Source: JALHST01 sp963798435 (GTDB lineage Bacteria; Bacteroidota; Bacteroidia; Flavobacteriales; Flavobacteriaceae). Taken from it: 64,000 bases of DNA. The stretch covers positions 558,001 through 622,000 of the forward strand of contig CAWCTF010000006.1 of assembly GCA_963798435.1 (NCBI GenBank). The letters run 5' to 3'. The translations under genes were made by a program, and so were the position numbers. The notes beneath the pieces are model-generated. The model made no database searches. It saw only the letters and a program-made list of their open reading frames with translations, and had not been told where the DNA came from. Shown here piece by piece: positions 1-9,867 of this stretch. The stretch's first letter is position 1. Each line of letters starts with the position of its first letter.

Positions 1-280
1 AATCCTGTAATATCTTGGCTTCCATTGAAGAACCGATTTCCTGGGAGTCTTTCTTACCAGTCAAATAGGTTGTAAGTATTTGTTCATTATCTTCATTAGG
101 TAAATTTTGCCGATATTTAACGCCTATAGTGTTGATCGCTTTGTAATTCATGATACGTGAAAGTAATTCAGGACTGGCAAGGGAAGGGGTCGTTAGTTTC
201 CGATAATACTTGATCAACGCAAATAGTACTCCCGATAAAACCAAGGCACTTAATACGATTACAAACCTTCGTCGCTTCAT
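1..280 (-). CDS. Membrane-anchored protein, N-terminal part (gluconate dehydrogenase subunit 3-like?)
   Basis: An open frame runs off the left edge; 93 codons are visible from the ATG at 278-280 on the minus strand. The product begins with a basic stretch (MKRRR) followed by a hydrophobic segment at about residues 7-23, so it is an N-terminally anchored or exported protein. The visible soluble part (PELLSRIMNYKAINTIG) faintly resembles the small subunit-3 family that accompanies gluconate/GMC-type dehydrogenases, but too little is present to be sure. Its partner would lie outside the window. Confidence 0.6.
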   Translation of the reverse strand, partial: MKRRRFVIVLSALVLSGVLFALIKYYRKLTTPSLASPELLSRIMNYKAINTIGVKYRQNLPNEDNEQILTTYLTGKKDSQEIGSSMEAKILQD

Positions 281-1376
281 TGGACTATTCTTTCTCGGGC
301 CATCTTACAAACCAATTTATAACAATAATAATTGAAATCTTTTGATTTGACAAATTGTTTATTCGCGGGAGAATCCTGAGCTTAGTATGATTTTTCGCGA
401 AAAATAAAAAGGGTGTTACCTAAAATAAAAGGCAACTTGAATTTTGGTATTTCACCGTTGCGCCTGATTGGGTTCGACAGTCTTCGGCTCTTGGCAACTT
501 GTGCTGGCATTTAAGAATAATTATTAACATCCTAGGGGTTAGTACTCGAATTACCTACTAATTTTCCACTAACGCACTTGTCTGGAGAGACTTCTTAATC
601 GTTGCCTGCTTTTAGGTTTGTTAAATTGCCGTTCCTAAATACGGTGATTGCTTCGATTTCTACTTCCTAGTTAAGGGTTTTTTTGAACCTAAAAAAGCGG
701 CAATCCTTAACATAACATTGCTCACATGTATTCTGGAAATGCCGTCTCTGAAGTGTTTTACCGATGAACGAGAACCCTGACATTGATTCTTATAAGGTTA
801 GAAAGCAACTTTTGAATGATGTACACCAGCCTTTATTACGTGCCCCATGGCCTACTTCTTGCGGTTTAATTTTTTAATAAATTCACATAAAAAAAGTGAT
901 GACATATATCATTTTTTGAATTACATAGTCGACATATCTTCGAAACATGGTCCCACCATCAAAAAAACCGAAATTTACTATTTTGTAAAGTGGTATAGCA
1001 CTTTGGTAGGCAGACGAATATTTTCAACGGATAGCGCCATCCCTGACATCGAAAGAAAAGCTATTTTTATCGATTAAGCACAATATCATTATGCCGACTT
1101 AGTTATACTTGTAATAATCTATTTCTTTGGAAAGAATCACATTGTATCCAAGGTACTTCTTAAGTCTTATTAAAGACGAGTTCCTTAATTTCAATAAGAA
1201 TGCCAAAACGCATTTGAAACCAACGAATCGATTTTGACAATCAAGATTTTACGGTCTGGGAAGCCCCAGGTCGCTGTGCGGTTTCAAAGATACATCGGGG
1301 GCTTGATTTGTTTCAAGGAAGACATTGAATGGCGCTTAACGGCATGCTTATGGGGTGTAATTTTATAAACTGTTGA
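281..1376. other. Gene-poor region of about 1.1 kb
   Basis: No convincing long gene is present. It must contain the promoter of the leftward gene ending at 280 and of the glycan cassette starting at 1377. One 76-codon frame (847-1077, listed separately) and a 37-codon frame from the ATG at 765 are the only candidates. The composition is AT-rich and I see no tRNA, repeat array or transposon end. Confidence 0.5.
847..1077 (+). CDS. Possible small hypothetical protein (76 aa)
   Basis: An ATG-started frame of 76 codons rich in Lys, Ile, Phe and Tyr. I recognise no domain, signal peptide or membrane segment, and no clear ribosome or promoter signal precedes it. It stands alone in a gene-poor stretch and may be spurious or a remnant of a decayed gene. 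It is listed only because nothing else occupies this region. Confidence 0.2.
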   Translation: MAYFLRFNFLINSHKKSDDIYHFLNYIVDISSKHGPTIKKTEIYYFVKWYSTLVGRRIFSTDSAIPDIERKAIFID

Positions 1377-2576
1377 ATGGGGAATCTCGAGAAGTTTATT
1401 AGCGGTAAACTCCCGTATATCTATAAATATGGATACTATCTTATGTTACTGGCCATACTTTCGATAGGCCTTTACCAAGGGGTGATTGCTACCACCGGCA
1501 GTAAGGATGCGCAATGGTATCCCACAAAGTTATTTTCGGAAAACATCGATTTTTACACGTATTATTTGGGGAATTATAGCGACTGGTTCATGCGCAGCGT
1601 TCCTAATTATTACTTCCAACTCTATTATCTGTTATATCCCTTATCTTCGGTTTCCTGGGAAAATTTTAAGCTGAGCTGGTTCCTGCTCGGTGTGGCACTG
1701 TTAGTACTATTCCTTGTTCAGGTCAAAAAGGATTTTGGCCTGGAATATAAAAAAATGGCGCTACTGCTGCTTCCCTTTTTTGTAGGCTTCCCACTTATCG
1801 CTGTATATACCAATGGCCAATCAACCATAGTATTAATTGCCATCATGTACTTATCCTGGAAATTTAAGGATAATATAATTTTACTGCCCCTTCTTTTATC
1901 ATTGTTAACCATTAAATATTCCTTTGGACTGCCCATTATCCTTGGGTTTTTATTAATGGGGTACTACCGGTCAGTTATTTTAAGTGGCCTAATTACACTT
2001 GTTTTTCCGCTTGTGTATTCCATCCAATTTAACCTGAATTTTATTTCGACCATTTTCTTGCCTATTAAGGTTTCTACAGACCCAGTTTCGAACCCTACGG
2101 GCGGAGGCCCTTCGAATTTGATGAGTTTATATGGGCTATTTTTTGACGGGCCTCTAATAGGAATCAATTTATTGACTATTTGCCTCGTATTATTCATCGG
2201 AATTTTTTCATTCGTGGCCATAAGATACCGTCTCGATAAAAGCACGATTTTTATATGTTCATTACTACTTTCCTTATTTGGGTTTTATCATAACGGCCAT
2301 GACCACACCTTGTTCTTGCTGATACTTCCTTTTGTCCTTAAAATGAGGTATTTTAAGATCTTGTATGGCTATTTACTTCTTTTTTGTTTAGCACCAAGAA
2401 TCATAAGGGTTCTAAATATGGTGACAAATGAGAAGATGATTGGGTTTAGGGAATTTATGTACAATAATAAATATTTTGTCATATTCAATGTTTGTGTCTT
2501 GATAACCTTCTTTGTGCTCTTGATTATACAGGATATACAATCAAAAAGGGAAGTCGTCGTTCAAGATTATGTATAA
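1377..2576 (+). CDS. GT87/DUF2029-like membrane glycosyltransferase
   Basis: A 399-residue polytopic protein with about ten hydrophobic segments. The first non-membrane loop carries acidic residues after a SKDAQWYP stretch (about residues 42-49), and a later NGQS motif opens a helix. Both features are typical of DUF2029 (GT87), which transfers sugars from polyprenyl-phosphate donors on the outer face of the inner membrane. It is the first gene of a same-strand cluster with a nucleotidyltransferase, a flippase-like protein, a GT2 and a kinase, which supports a role in surface glycan assembly. The acceptor and sugar cannot be inferred. A general PMT/ArnT-like membrane transferase is the alternative. 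Confidence 0.75.
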   Translation: MGNLEKFISGKLPYIYKYGYYLMLLAILSIGLYQGVIATTGSKDAQWYPTKLFSENIDFYTYYLGNYSDWFMRSVPNYYFQLYYLLYPLSSVSWENFKLSWFLLGVALLVLFLVQVKKDFGLEYKKMALLLLPFFVGFPLIAVYTNGQSTIVLIAIMYLSWKFKDNIILLPLLLSLLTIKYSFGLPIILGFLLMGYYRSVILSGLITLVFPLVYSIQFNLNFISTIFLPIKVSTDPVSNPTGGGPSNLMSLYGLFFDGPLIGINLLTICLVLFIGIFSFVAIRYRLDKSTIFICSLLLSLFGFYHNGHDHTLFLLILPFVLKMRYFKILYGYLLLFCLAPRIIRVLNMVTNEKMIGFREFMYNNKYFVIFNVCVLITFFVLLIIQDIQSKREVVVQDYV

Positions 2577-2654
2577 AGTAACATCGAAGAGTATATTTAT
2601 ATGCAAAGGTCTTAGGATCGGTTGCAACTGAGAACTGAAAGATAACAAGATAAA

Positions 2655-3377
2655 ATGAACGGTCGCTATAATTTTACATTCTGCCTGGCAGGCAAAGGGA
2701 AACGGTTTACAGAGCAAAATATAATAGTACCAAAATATCTGCTACATCTTGATAACCATCAGACGATTTTGGAACGTAGTATCAAGGAATTTAATTTCCC
2801 GAATGAAGTAAGTCTATCTGTTGTCATTAATAGGGCACATGAGGCGTTCGTCGGTCAAATCGAAGATATTCTATCCAAGCATAACAAGAATTTTAAAGTT
2901 ATAGTCACAGATGATACACAAGGCCAGGCGGAAACTGCATATATTGGTTGTAAATCTATTCAAAACAACGATCCCGTTTTCTTTTTTAATGGGGATACCA
3001 TTTTGAAAAACAGGGACCTTGGAAAAATGGCGTACGATTTGGCGCATAGGTTTTCGGGCACCATCGATCTTTTTCTTGAAGACAGCAAACATTTTAGTTA
3101 TGTTCAACTAACTGAATATGACCTTGTGGAAAAAATAGTTGAAAAAGAGGTTATTTCAAACTATGCCACCACCGGATTATATGGGTTTTCAAGTAAGGAA
3201 AAATTCATCGAATATTTTAATCATATCCAGACCAGTTCCGAGATTTACATCAGCGATATCTATAAATTAATGATTATCGACCATGAAAAGATTAAGGGCT
3301 ATGTATGTAATGACGAAACGGAAACTATAATTTTGGGGACGCCCGAGGAATATTTCGCCAATAAAGATAAACTATGA
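2655..3377 (+). CDS. Sugar-type nucleotidyltransferase
   Basis: 240 residues with the GT-A nucleotidyltransferase signature: LAGKGKRF at 11-18 (variant of GxGxRF), VPK at 25-27 for the conserved lysine, TQGQAETA at 88-95 and NGD at 112-114 for metal binding. The family joins an NTP to a sugar-phosphate or small phosphorylated compound. The length is short, with no C-terminal hexapeptide domain, which fits capsule-modification cytidylyl/nucleotidyl transferases. Its stop overlaps the next ATG by 4 bp, so the two are translationally coupled. It probably activates a substituent supplied by the kinase or phosphatase encoded downstream (inference). The actual nucleotide and substrate are unknown. 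Confidence 0.8.
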   Translation: MNGRYNFTFCLAGKGKRFTEQNIIVPKYLLHLDNHQTILERSIKEFNFPNEVSLSVVINRAHEAFVGQIEDILSKHNKNFKVIVTDDTQGQAETAYIGCKSIQNNDPVFFFNGDTILKNRDLGKMAYDLAHRFSGTIDLFLEDSKHFSYVQLTEYDLVEKIVEKEVISNYATTGLYGFSSKEKFIEYFNHIQTSSEIYISDIYKLMIIDHEKIKGYVCNDETETIILGTPEEYFANKDKL

Positions 3378-4321
3378 TGCGGTATTTTAGGTTACTGTTC
3401 CTGCTCATTCTTGGAATTATTTTCATGGTCTTGGTGTATAACTTTTTAGACATCGAAAGCATTGATTTGAGCACCTTAAAATCGACCTATTTCAACTGGA
3501 AAGTACTACTTGCCATCGGATTTTATTGTATTGCCCATTGTATACGTTCCTTGAGGCTTTTTGTTATCTGTGGCGATGTGAATGTTGCCTTGAAAGCTGT
3601 TTTTGTTGAACAGTTTAAAACGAATGGCGTCAATCTGGTCGTTCCGTTTAAACTTGGTGAGGCGTATCGATTTCTTCGATTCAAAAAAGTGTTCAATTCG
3701 GGGTTTACATCGATTAACACCCTAATAATCGAGCGATTTTTCGACTTCTTCATTCTAGCTCTTTTATTTGCTATCGGAATGTATGTTTTTCCTCATGAGG
3801 TTTCAACGATTCATAACACGATGATCAGCATAATTTTTATCATTTTGGTGTTACTCGTTTCCTTATTGTCTTTGGAAGACACGTTACAAATAATACATAA
3901 AAGACTCTTGTTAAGGCCACAAAAATCGTTAAGTTTCCCCCTTTTGAAATTCACGTATAATTTTTTAATCAACCTGAGGGAGGCTAAAAAGGTACTAAAG
4001 GCGAAGTCATTCTCTATTCTATCCTATACGGTATTGATATGGAGTTTTGAACTGCTAAGTTTGTTCATGTTCTTCTCCGATTTAGATTTTCGGCTTGATC
4101 TATTGATATTATTAACGGTGTTTATTGCTTTTTCATCCTTGCTTCCCAATGGTCCGCTCGGATTTGGGGGCATACAGTTGGCATTTTATACGATTTTTTT
4201 ATTGCACCCTGATTTTAACACCTATTTAATTGCCTCCACGGCGTATACCATCTATATATTCGGTTCAGGATTACTTATTTCCCTTATTCTGTTTATGTTG
4301 AAATTTTTAAAAAGCAAATGA
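3374..4321 (+). CDS. Flippase-like / LPG synthase TM-region membrane protein
   Basis: 315 residues with roughly eight transmembrane helices and the lysylphosphatidylglycerol-synthase TM/UPF0104 pattern: basic residues after the second helix (CIRSLRL), a central GVNLVVPFKLGEAYR loop, and an LPNGPLGFGG turn near the C terminus. Members act in lipid or lipid-linked glycan translocation or as partners of glycosyltransferases. It overlaps the previous gene by 4 bp and the following HAD-GT2 gene by 4 bp, so it sits inside a tightly coupled operon. In this setting it probably helps move or present a lipid-linked sugar (inference). Confidence 0.75.
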   Translation: MMRYFRLLFLLILGIIFMVLVYNFLDIESIDLSTLKSTYFNWKVLLAIGFYCIAHCIRSLRLFVICGDVNVALKAVFVEQFKTNGVNLVVPFKLGEAYRFLRFKKVFNSGFTSINTLIIERFFDFFILALLFAIGMYVFPHEVSTIHNTMISIIFIILVLLVSLLSLEDTLQIIHKRLLLRPQKSLSFPLLKFTYNFLINLREAKKVLKAKSFSILSYTVLIWSFELLSLFMFFSDLDFRLDLLILLTVFIAFSSLLPNGPLGFGGIQLAFYTIFLLHPDFNTYLIASTAYTIYIFGSGLLISLILFMLKFLKSK

Positions 4322-5347
4322 AAAAGAATAAACTTATTGTTGATTTGGATAACACCATAACCGTGGATGATCATAGGCTGGACTACCCTATAAAACCCGT
4401 GAACAGGCTGGTCAGGGAAACGATGTACGCATCGAATACTAAATTTGATATCACAATTTTTACGGCTAGGAATATGAGGACTTTCGAGGGAGACCTCAAA
4501 AAAATACACGAGTTTACTAGACCTATAGCCACGAAATGGTTAGAAGAAAACCAGATTCCCTATGACGATATAATTTTCGGAAAGCCCTATTGTGGCGAAG
4601 ATGGCCATTATATTGATGACAAGAATATTTCAGTAGAGGAATTTATTTTTAAATTTTCCGGACCGTTCAAGAATACAATTATCGACATAGTAGTGCCTTT
4701 TTACAATGAACGGGAAAATATTTTAGAAGTGTATAAAGACCTTAAACGGCTTGAGCGTCTTTTTCATATTGGGAAATATATTTTTGTTAATAATGGCTCA
4801 AAAGATGGATCTGAGGTCTTTTTCGAGGAATTGATACATATTGAGAAAAAAATAGATTTAATCCATATTATAGATAATAAGGGCTTGGGAAATGGTATTA
4901 AGGAAGCGTTAAAGAGAAGCACCGCTGAATTCATCCTGATGAATCATTCTGATAGGCAATTTGACGCCTATTCTTATTTTTTAACACATTTTGAAAGATC
5001 TCATGAAGATTGAAGGTCCTACTTCCATTTTTTCCCTTCGGAAAAATAGACCATTCACAGACGCTATTTTCACTTATTTCTTGAGATTATCCTTAAGCAT
5101 TCTGTCTTTGAGGTCCATTAAGGAATTCAATGGGCAGCCTAAATTAATTGAACGGAAATTAATCACTGATTTAGAAAAACTACCAAACAATTATACAATT
5201 GATTTTATAATTTATAAGATGGTTAATCCAAAATATTTTTTACCGATTATCGAAAAACCCAGGCATAAGGGAGTATCGAGTTGGGACAAGAATATTTTAG
5301 GAAAATTGAAGGTTTTTTTGACGTATTTATCAAGTTGTTTAAAATGA
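4318..5347 (+). pseudogene. HAD phosphatase-GT2 glycosyltransferase fusion, frameshifted
   Basis: The first frame (4318-5013) encodes a capsule-type HAD domain at residues 1-115: DLDNT at 9-13 with D9 and D11, TAR at 49-51, GKPYCG at 88-93 and the DD at 100-101. A family 2 glycosyltransferase follows (VVPFYNERENI from about 125, VNNGSKDGS at 157-165, HSDRQFD near 210). Translation stops at 5013, but the +1 frame from about 4991 continues the same GT2 (SLRKNRP, SIKEFNGQPK, TIDF) to 5347. The span of 1030 nt is 3n+1, so one extra base near 4985-5005 explains the break. A repaired protein would be about 343 aa. It overlaps both neighbours. Either a sequencing indel or a recent inactivation. Confidence 0.75.
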
Positions 5348-6722
5348 CAGAAATATTTTATTTTGATAGTAGTATTGATTCCATTAGCATAAGAGAGTAT
5401 TCGTCTAGTTCAAAATATTCTGAGATCAGGATTGGAAACAAAATCCTTCGGGATCAAATACAGGATTTACTGCCCCGCTATGAACTAAAAATTATAGATG
5501 ATCTATCAATAATAGCTCAAGATCCATCTATAAATGAAATTTTTATTTTTAGTTCAAGTGTTTTTTCTAAAGACCTGACTGAACTTTCAAAGTTTTTGGA
5601 ATTCACAGGTTATTCGATGATCAATGCGTTCTGGGGCCACAAAAATTGTTTCATTTATAAAGGAAATAAAGCCCGTTTCATCGCTTTTTTAACGGAACAA
5701 GTAAAAAGGGACATCTTCTTTTTAGCCTTCCCCGATTTTATTCTGGATCTAACTTCATTACCCGTTTTAACTTCTTTATTAAGTAACAGTCATGATTCAC
5801 GTCATTTCAATACTATAAAAAGTGTCGGAGATTTTTATGTTAAAAAATCCTCTGATACCATCAAATTAAAATCCGAATTTGAATTTCTGAATAATGTTCC
5901 TGACCATTTGAATAATTATTTTGTTAAAGTCTTCGAGTATCAACAAGAACCTGGTTTTTCTCAATACACCATGGAATCTTATGACTATAAGGATGTTTCT
6001 CATTTATTTTTGAGCAATAGCCTAAATGAGGAAACATTTCAAATACTGATGTCTATCATTCAAAAATATTTTTTTGATGCCGGAAAACCAACGGGTAAAC
6101 CATTTAAAAAAAATTCATTTGAAAACCTTATAAGCAAGAACACCGCGCGTTTAGAACAACTGAAAAAAATAGATTATTACAACTCACTCAACTCCTTCCT
6201 TATGAATCACAAGGGGATATCAATTGGGGATCATCACAGCAGACTTCAAAGGGAGCTAGAGAAACGGGAAAAAATATATAAGAATGAAAATTATATTTTC
6301 TCGCATGGAGATTTGTGCTTTTCTAATATCTTGTTTTCCCCACAGAATATGGATATCAAACTAATTGATCCAAAAGGATTTGAAAACAACGGATGAGATC
6401 GCCTTATTATGACATGGCGAAGCTATCTCATTCGATTTTTGGATATTATGATTTAATAATCAACCATTATACGAATATTAATTTTGATGAAGAAATGCAT
6501 GCCGAACTTAATTTTTCAAAATATGATTATATAAAGGACTTTGCATATTCATTTACAAATCTAGTCTCAAAAATGAAATTGGATATGACCTTGATACGGT
6601 TGATCGAAGCTTCACTTTTCTTGAGTATGATACCATTACACGCCGAAAACAAAAGAAAGGCGTTTAAATTATGTTTAAGGTCTGTTGAGGTATATGAAGA
6701 ATTGTTTTCACCTTCCCTATAA
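5344..6722 (+). pseudogene. APH/choline-kinase-like phosphotransferase, frameshifted
   Basis: The start is the ATG at 5344, which overlaps the previous stop as ATGA. An earlier in-frame ATG at 5281 would lie inside the preceding gene. The kinase catalytic loop HGDLCFSN is at 321-328 and the metal-binding aspartate is in DPKG at 342-345. The frame then ends at 6396. A second frame from 6393 continues with SPYYDMAKLSHSIFGYYD, which is the normal continuation of this capsule-locus kinase family after its DPxG motif. The span is 3n+2, so one missing base near 6385-6396 is the simplest cause. The intact protein would be about 459 aa with an extra N-terminal domain. It likely phosphorylates a small molecule for glycan decoration. 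Confidence 0.7.
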
Positions 6723-6997
6723 TGCAAACCCATTCATTCACTGCAAACTTATTCATCACAGGAGCCTAGCTATCAAGGTAGTTTCTTATAAAGCGCTAGG
6801 TGATCAAGGTCAAGGTTCATTCTCAGACTTGAAATTTTAGTGTTTTGTAAGTTCGTTTAGTACACGATAACGTTCATTAGTACGATAACAATGAATTTTG
6901 CATCGCGTCCTATCTACCTTGTGTGACAATACAAAGGAACTGGTAAAAAATATTCTTCAAATAAAAAATGCTGGAAATCGGTGTTTGGTCGTTTTTA

Positions 6998-8662
6998 TTA
7001 ATTTTGTGGAAGAACCGCTGGCAAAATATAGTCAACTAGCATTTTATTGACCTGTGGATGTGCATAGGGCAGTCCGTAGGCAGATGCGGTAACTACCACT
7101 ACCAAGGGGGCATCCTTGAATATCAAAATGTAATTACCCCCATTGCCCGCACAATAGTAGGCCTCAACTGCTTTGCCATTGACCTCATAGGTTTTGTTCC
7201 AAAATAAATATCCATAATATTCATTGTTTCTGCCTCCAATTGGTTTCTGTTTCGAGAAACTTTCGGCAATCCAATCAGCCGGAATAATTTGTATTCCGTT
7301 CCAGACCCCTTTGTTTTGATACAACTGCCCATATTTTGCAAAATCGAGGGCATTCATTTGAATGCCTCCCGCCGTGTTGGGGACATTTTGTGGCGTAAAT
7401 TGCCATTCATACTGGGTGATATGCAAGGGTTTGAATAAATTTTCATAGGCATATTCCTTCAATCCACCTGTGACATGCTGGTTTAAGATATCGCCTAAAA
7501 GGATTACCCCCGCGGTAAAATAGTGCCACTCACCAGGAGGATCGGTCGGCTTCATGGGCAAGTCTAACGTAAATTTGACCCAATCTGCGCTGGGGTACAT
7601 ATTTTCCTCATTGCCGGGTGAATCATAATCCGAATCGTCCCCATCAAAGCTTGAACTCATAGTAAGCAATTTCTGGATCGTTGTATTTTCCTTTAGGTTG
7701 CTCGGATTCGCATAATCGGCTAGATTGTAAAATTCCTTTAGTGGCTGATCGGTGTTTTTTATATAGCCATCGCGAATGGCCATTCCCATCAAACTCGACG
7801 CAAACGACTTACCGACCGAGCGGGGATCGTGTAAGGAATTTCGCGTCTCGCCATTAAAATATTCCTCGATTAGTAATTTGCCATTTCGTAATACTACAAT
7901 ACCGTTTATTTTTTTAAAGACGCCTTCATCAATAGTGGCCTTTAGCTCCTTGATTTTTTGATGATCGAACTTGTCCTTGGAAACCGGAATGTCGGTATAG
8001 GATTGAATGGGATTCAATTTTACATGCGTCGCATCGATTGTCGCATGACGCAATACGTCAAGCTGAAGTTCCCCTTGAGCGATAATTTCCCCGACTTTTA
8101 ACGTGTTCGTTTGTATATAGGGTCGTATTACCATCTTCAGTAGGTGTTTTCCATCGGTCAAAACACTGTCGCCGCCATTGTATAGAAATCGATTCCAAAA
8201 AGATTCGCTCCAAAGGCCAAAACTCTTCCCATTATTTATTAGCGGCTTGTTTATGCTGGTCGCACTGTCTTGGGTATTGGCCCGCGGGGCCCCAGGATGA
8301 AGATTGCTGGCATAGATTAATTGATCATCAATCAATATTGAAAATTGATAATTTCCCAGTTGTACTAAGGAATCGGCCGCTAGTTCAGGTGCCAATTTAT
8401 GCATATAGTTGGTTAGCGAATTATCAAAAAAGGCCATAAAATACAGGTCGCTCTTATTGGTGAGGCGATATGTTTTTAGAAAGTCAGTTTCTTTTGCTTC
8501 CGAAGTGGAAATGGCCATTTCGGTAAAAAAGAGTTTACCGATGTTATTTTTTTGCAGGGTAGTGGGTATCCCTTCGGTAGGAACAATGTCTGAAACCTGT
8601 TGCCCGTAGGAATAGGATAAAAAGCAGACGATTGAAATAAAACTTAAAAAAGGAGCCTTCAT
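6998..8662 (-). CDS. Secreted class C beta-lactamase-family serine hydrolase
   Basis: 554 residues with a signal peptide (about 1-20, ending SYG before QQV). A roughly 220-residue N-terminal extension of unknown fold is followed by a serine beta-lactamase-like domain. The SxxK motif is S282-V-G-K285, and the third motif region is CAGNGGN near 510. The usual Tyr-x-Asn is replaced by a YFTAG stretch, so the enzyme is more likely an esterase or peptidase than a beta-lactamase. A -7 box lies 25 bp upstream. An AraC regulator is next upstream on the same strand and may control it. Confidence 0.8.
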   Translation of the reverse strand: MKAPFLSFISIVCFLSYSYGQQVSDIVPTEGIPTTLQKNNIGKLFFTEMAISTSEAKETDFLKTYRLTNKSDLYFMAFFDNSLTNYMHKLAPELAADSLVQLGNYQFSILIDDQLIYASNLHPGAPRANTQDSATSINKPLINNGKSFGLWSESFWNRFLYNGGDSVLTDGKHLLKMVIRPYIQTNTLKVGEIIAQGELQLDVLRHATIDATHVKLNPIQSYTDIPVSKDKFDHQKIKELKATIDEGVFKKINGIVVLRNGKLLIEEYFNGETRNSLHDPRSVGKSFASSLMGMAIRDGYIKNTDQPLKEFYNLADYANPSNLKENTTIQKLLTMSSSFDGDDSDYDSPGNEENMYPSADWVKFTLDLPMKPTDPPGEWHYFTAGVILLGDILNQHVTGGLKEYAYENLFKPLHITQYEWQFTPQNVPNTAGGIQMNALDFAKYGQLYQNKGVWNGIQIIPADWIAESFSKQKPIGGRNNEYYGYLFWNKTYEVNGKAVEAYYCAGNGGNYILIFKDAPLVVVVTASAYGLPYAHPQVNKMLVDYILPAVLPQN

Positions 8663-8686
8663 TTTGAATTGGATTTAATGTAGACA

Positions 8687-8694
8687 CAAAGCTA
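8687..8694 (-). promoter_or_regulatory. Predicted -7 box for the serine hydrolase
   Basis: TAGCTTTG on the minus strand matches the Bacteroidota TAnnTTTG -7 consensus exactly. Transcription would start near 8680, about 18 nt before the ATG at 8662. No clear -33 TTG element is visible. Confidence 0.4.
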
Positions 8695-8731
8695 TTTTAA
8701 GGATGCGTAATAAAATAGAATGAAATTCACA

Positions 8732-9541
8732 TCAGCCCTTTAAAATTTTCCGATATATTGATGGAGTCGTTTTGAAACGTGCCTTGAAACAGCGATTAAA
8801 ATGGCTTTGATCCGCAAAGCCGCATTGGAAGGTAATATCGGCCAATGAATTTTTGGTGTCGACCAATAAATGCAAGGATTTTTCGACTTTCAGATTTCGT
8901 ATATATTCGCCCAAACCCGTTTGAAAGTACTTACTGAAGTCCCTGGAAAGATGACCGGGATGAATTTCTAGTGCGTCCGATAAGTCAGTGAGTGAATGTT
9001 TCCCCGTACATTCGTCATGCAATAATTCTGTAATTTTTGTGACCCAACTGGGTATTTTTTTTGAAGCAGTTACTTGGGTTTCATGAATCCCGTTTAAAAC
9101 ATTTAACAATAGGGAGTTGATTGACAATTCTGAAACAGTGTCACCGATCTTGGTTTCCTTAAAGATCGTATAGAGCATAAGTTTGAGGCCCGGGTTGGTC
9201 ACATTCAGGGTTCCTTGAATGTCCTGAAGATCGTATTCAAGGCGATCGGCCCATTTTTGTTCGAATTCGATATGAAACCCACGAGTGTATCCTGGGGGTT
9301 TAATATTATAATGTGGCTCCTGCCAGTTATGGAATACCAAGGAGCCCGGGGTGCAATTGTAAATTTCCTTTTTATTGCCTTCGATTAGATTGCCATAAAG
9401 TAAAAACGTTATATACGGATTTTGGTGGTAGTGCCAGTCGACCGTATCGAGGGTATATTCGGTATCGGTCAGCGTAAGACCCTCCAAAAGGATCGTCGTA
9501 TTGGTCTGCCCATAAAATTGTCCCTTTTGTGATTGCTTCAT
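8732..9541 (-). CDS. AraC-family transcriptional regulator
   Basis: The open frame reaches 9772, but the first 77 codons look non-coding (Cys/Arg/Ser rich). The ATG at 9541 (MKQSQKGQFYG) gives 269 aa, the usual size. The N-terminal half is a cupin-like sensing domain (HYHQNPYITFLLYG, PGSLVFHNWQEPHYN). The C-terminal 100 residues hold two HTH motifs (SLTDLSDALEIHPGHLSRDF and LADITFQCGFADQSHFNRCF). It lies between the serine hydrolase (same strand, 70 bp downstream) and the divergent LysE operon, so either could be its target. Confidence 0.85.
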   Translation of the reverse strand: MKQSQKGQFYGQTNTTILLEGLTLTDTEYTLDTVDWHYHQNPYITFLLYGNLIEGNKKEIYNCTPGSLVFHNWQEPHYNIKPPGYTRGFHIEFEQKWADRLEYDLQDIQGTLNVTNPGLKLMLYTIFKETKIGDTVSELSINSLLLNVLNGIHETQVTASKKIPSWVTKITELLHDECTGKHSLTDLSDALEIHPGHLSRDFSKYFQTGLGEYIRNLKVEKSLHLLVDTKNSLADITFQCGFADQSHFNRCFKARFKTTPSIYRKILKG

Positions 9542-9867
9542 AGCGGAATATACAAGAAATTGTCGATATGCAAACGAAAAACCATCCTTCTTAAATATCC
9601 TCAGAAGCATTCGTTGTGTACAATAACTCAATTTCACCCATTCTAATTGTGAACACTGGTCAAACCAGCTCCTTGCTAATAGCGCGCTCGCACAAAGCGC
9701 GAAAGACCTGCTAGTCTCGCTTTCGAACTTGCAAAAAACGACCCTTACAATCGCTTTATGGCTAAGAACCAAAGCGGTATCAAATGACTTTTTTTAAAAT
9801 AAATTCAATTTACTTGAAAGGTCGTGCACCTTGTATTGACTAAAGGGCAAATAATACGTGGGAAAAG
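9542..9867. other. Divergent intergenic region (AraC regulator / LysE operon)
   Basis: About 326 bp with outward-facing genes on both sides, so promoters for both are expected here. I could not find a clean TAnnTTTG box or a clear palindrome. The minus-strand open frame that continues through it up to 9772 is judged non-coding. Confidence 0.4.

Noticed and set aside
455..500. A GGGTTCGACAG-like stretch that recalls the tmRNA/tRNA T-arm or tmRNA 5' end
   Set aside because: No tag-peptide frame, no complementary 3' end and no CCA-type tail can be found nearby, so it is not a tmRNA or tRNA.
9542..9772. N-terminal extension of the AraC regulator from the most distant start
   Set aside because: The 77 extra residues are rich in Cys, Arg and Ser, and the internal ATG at 9541 gives the normal family length.
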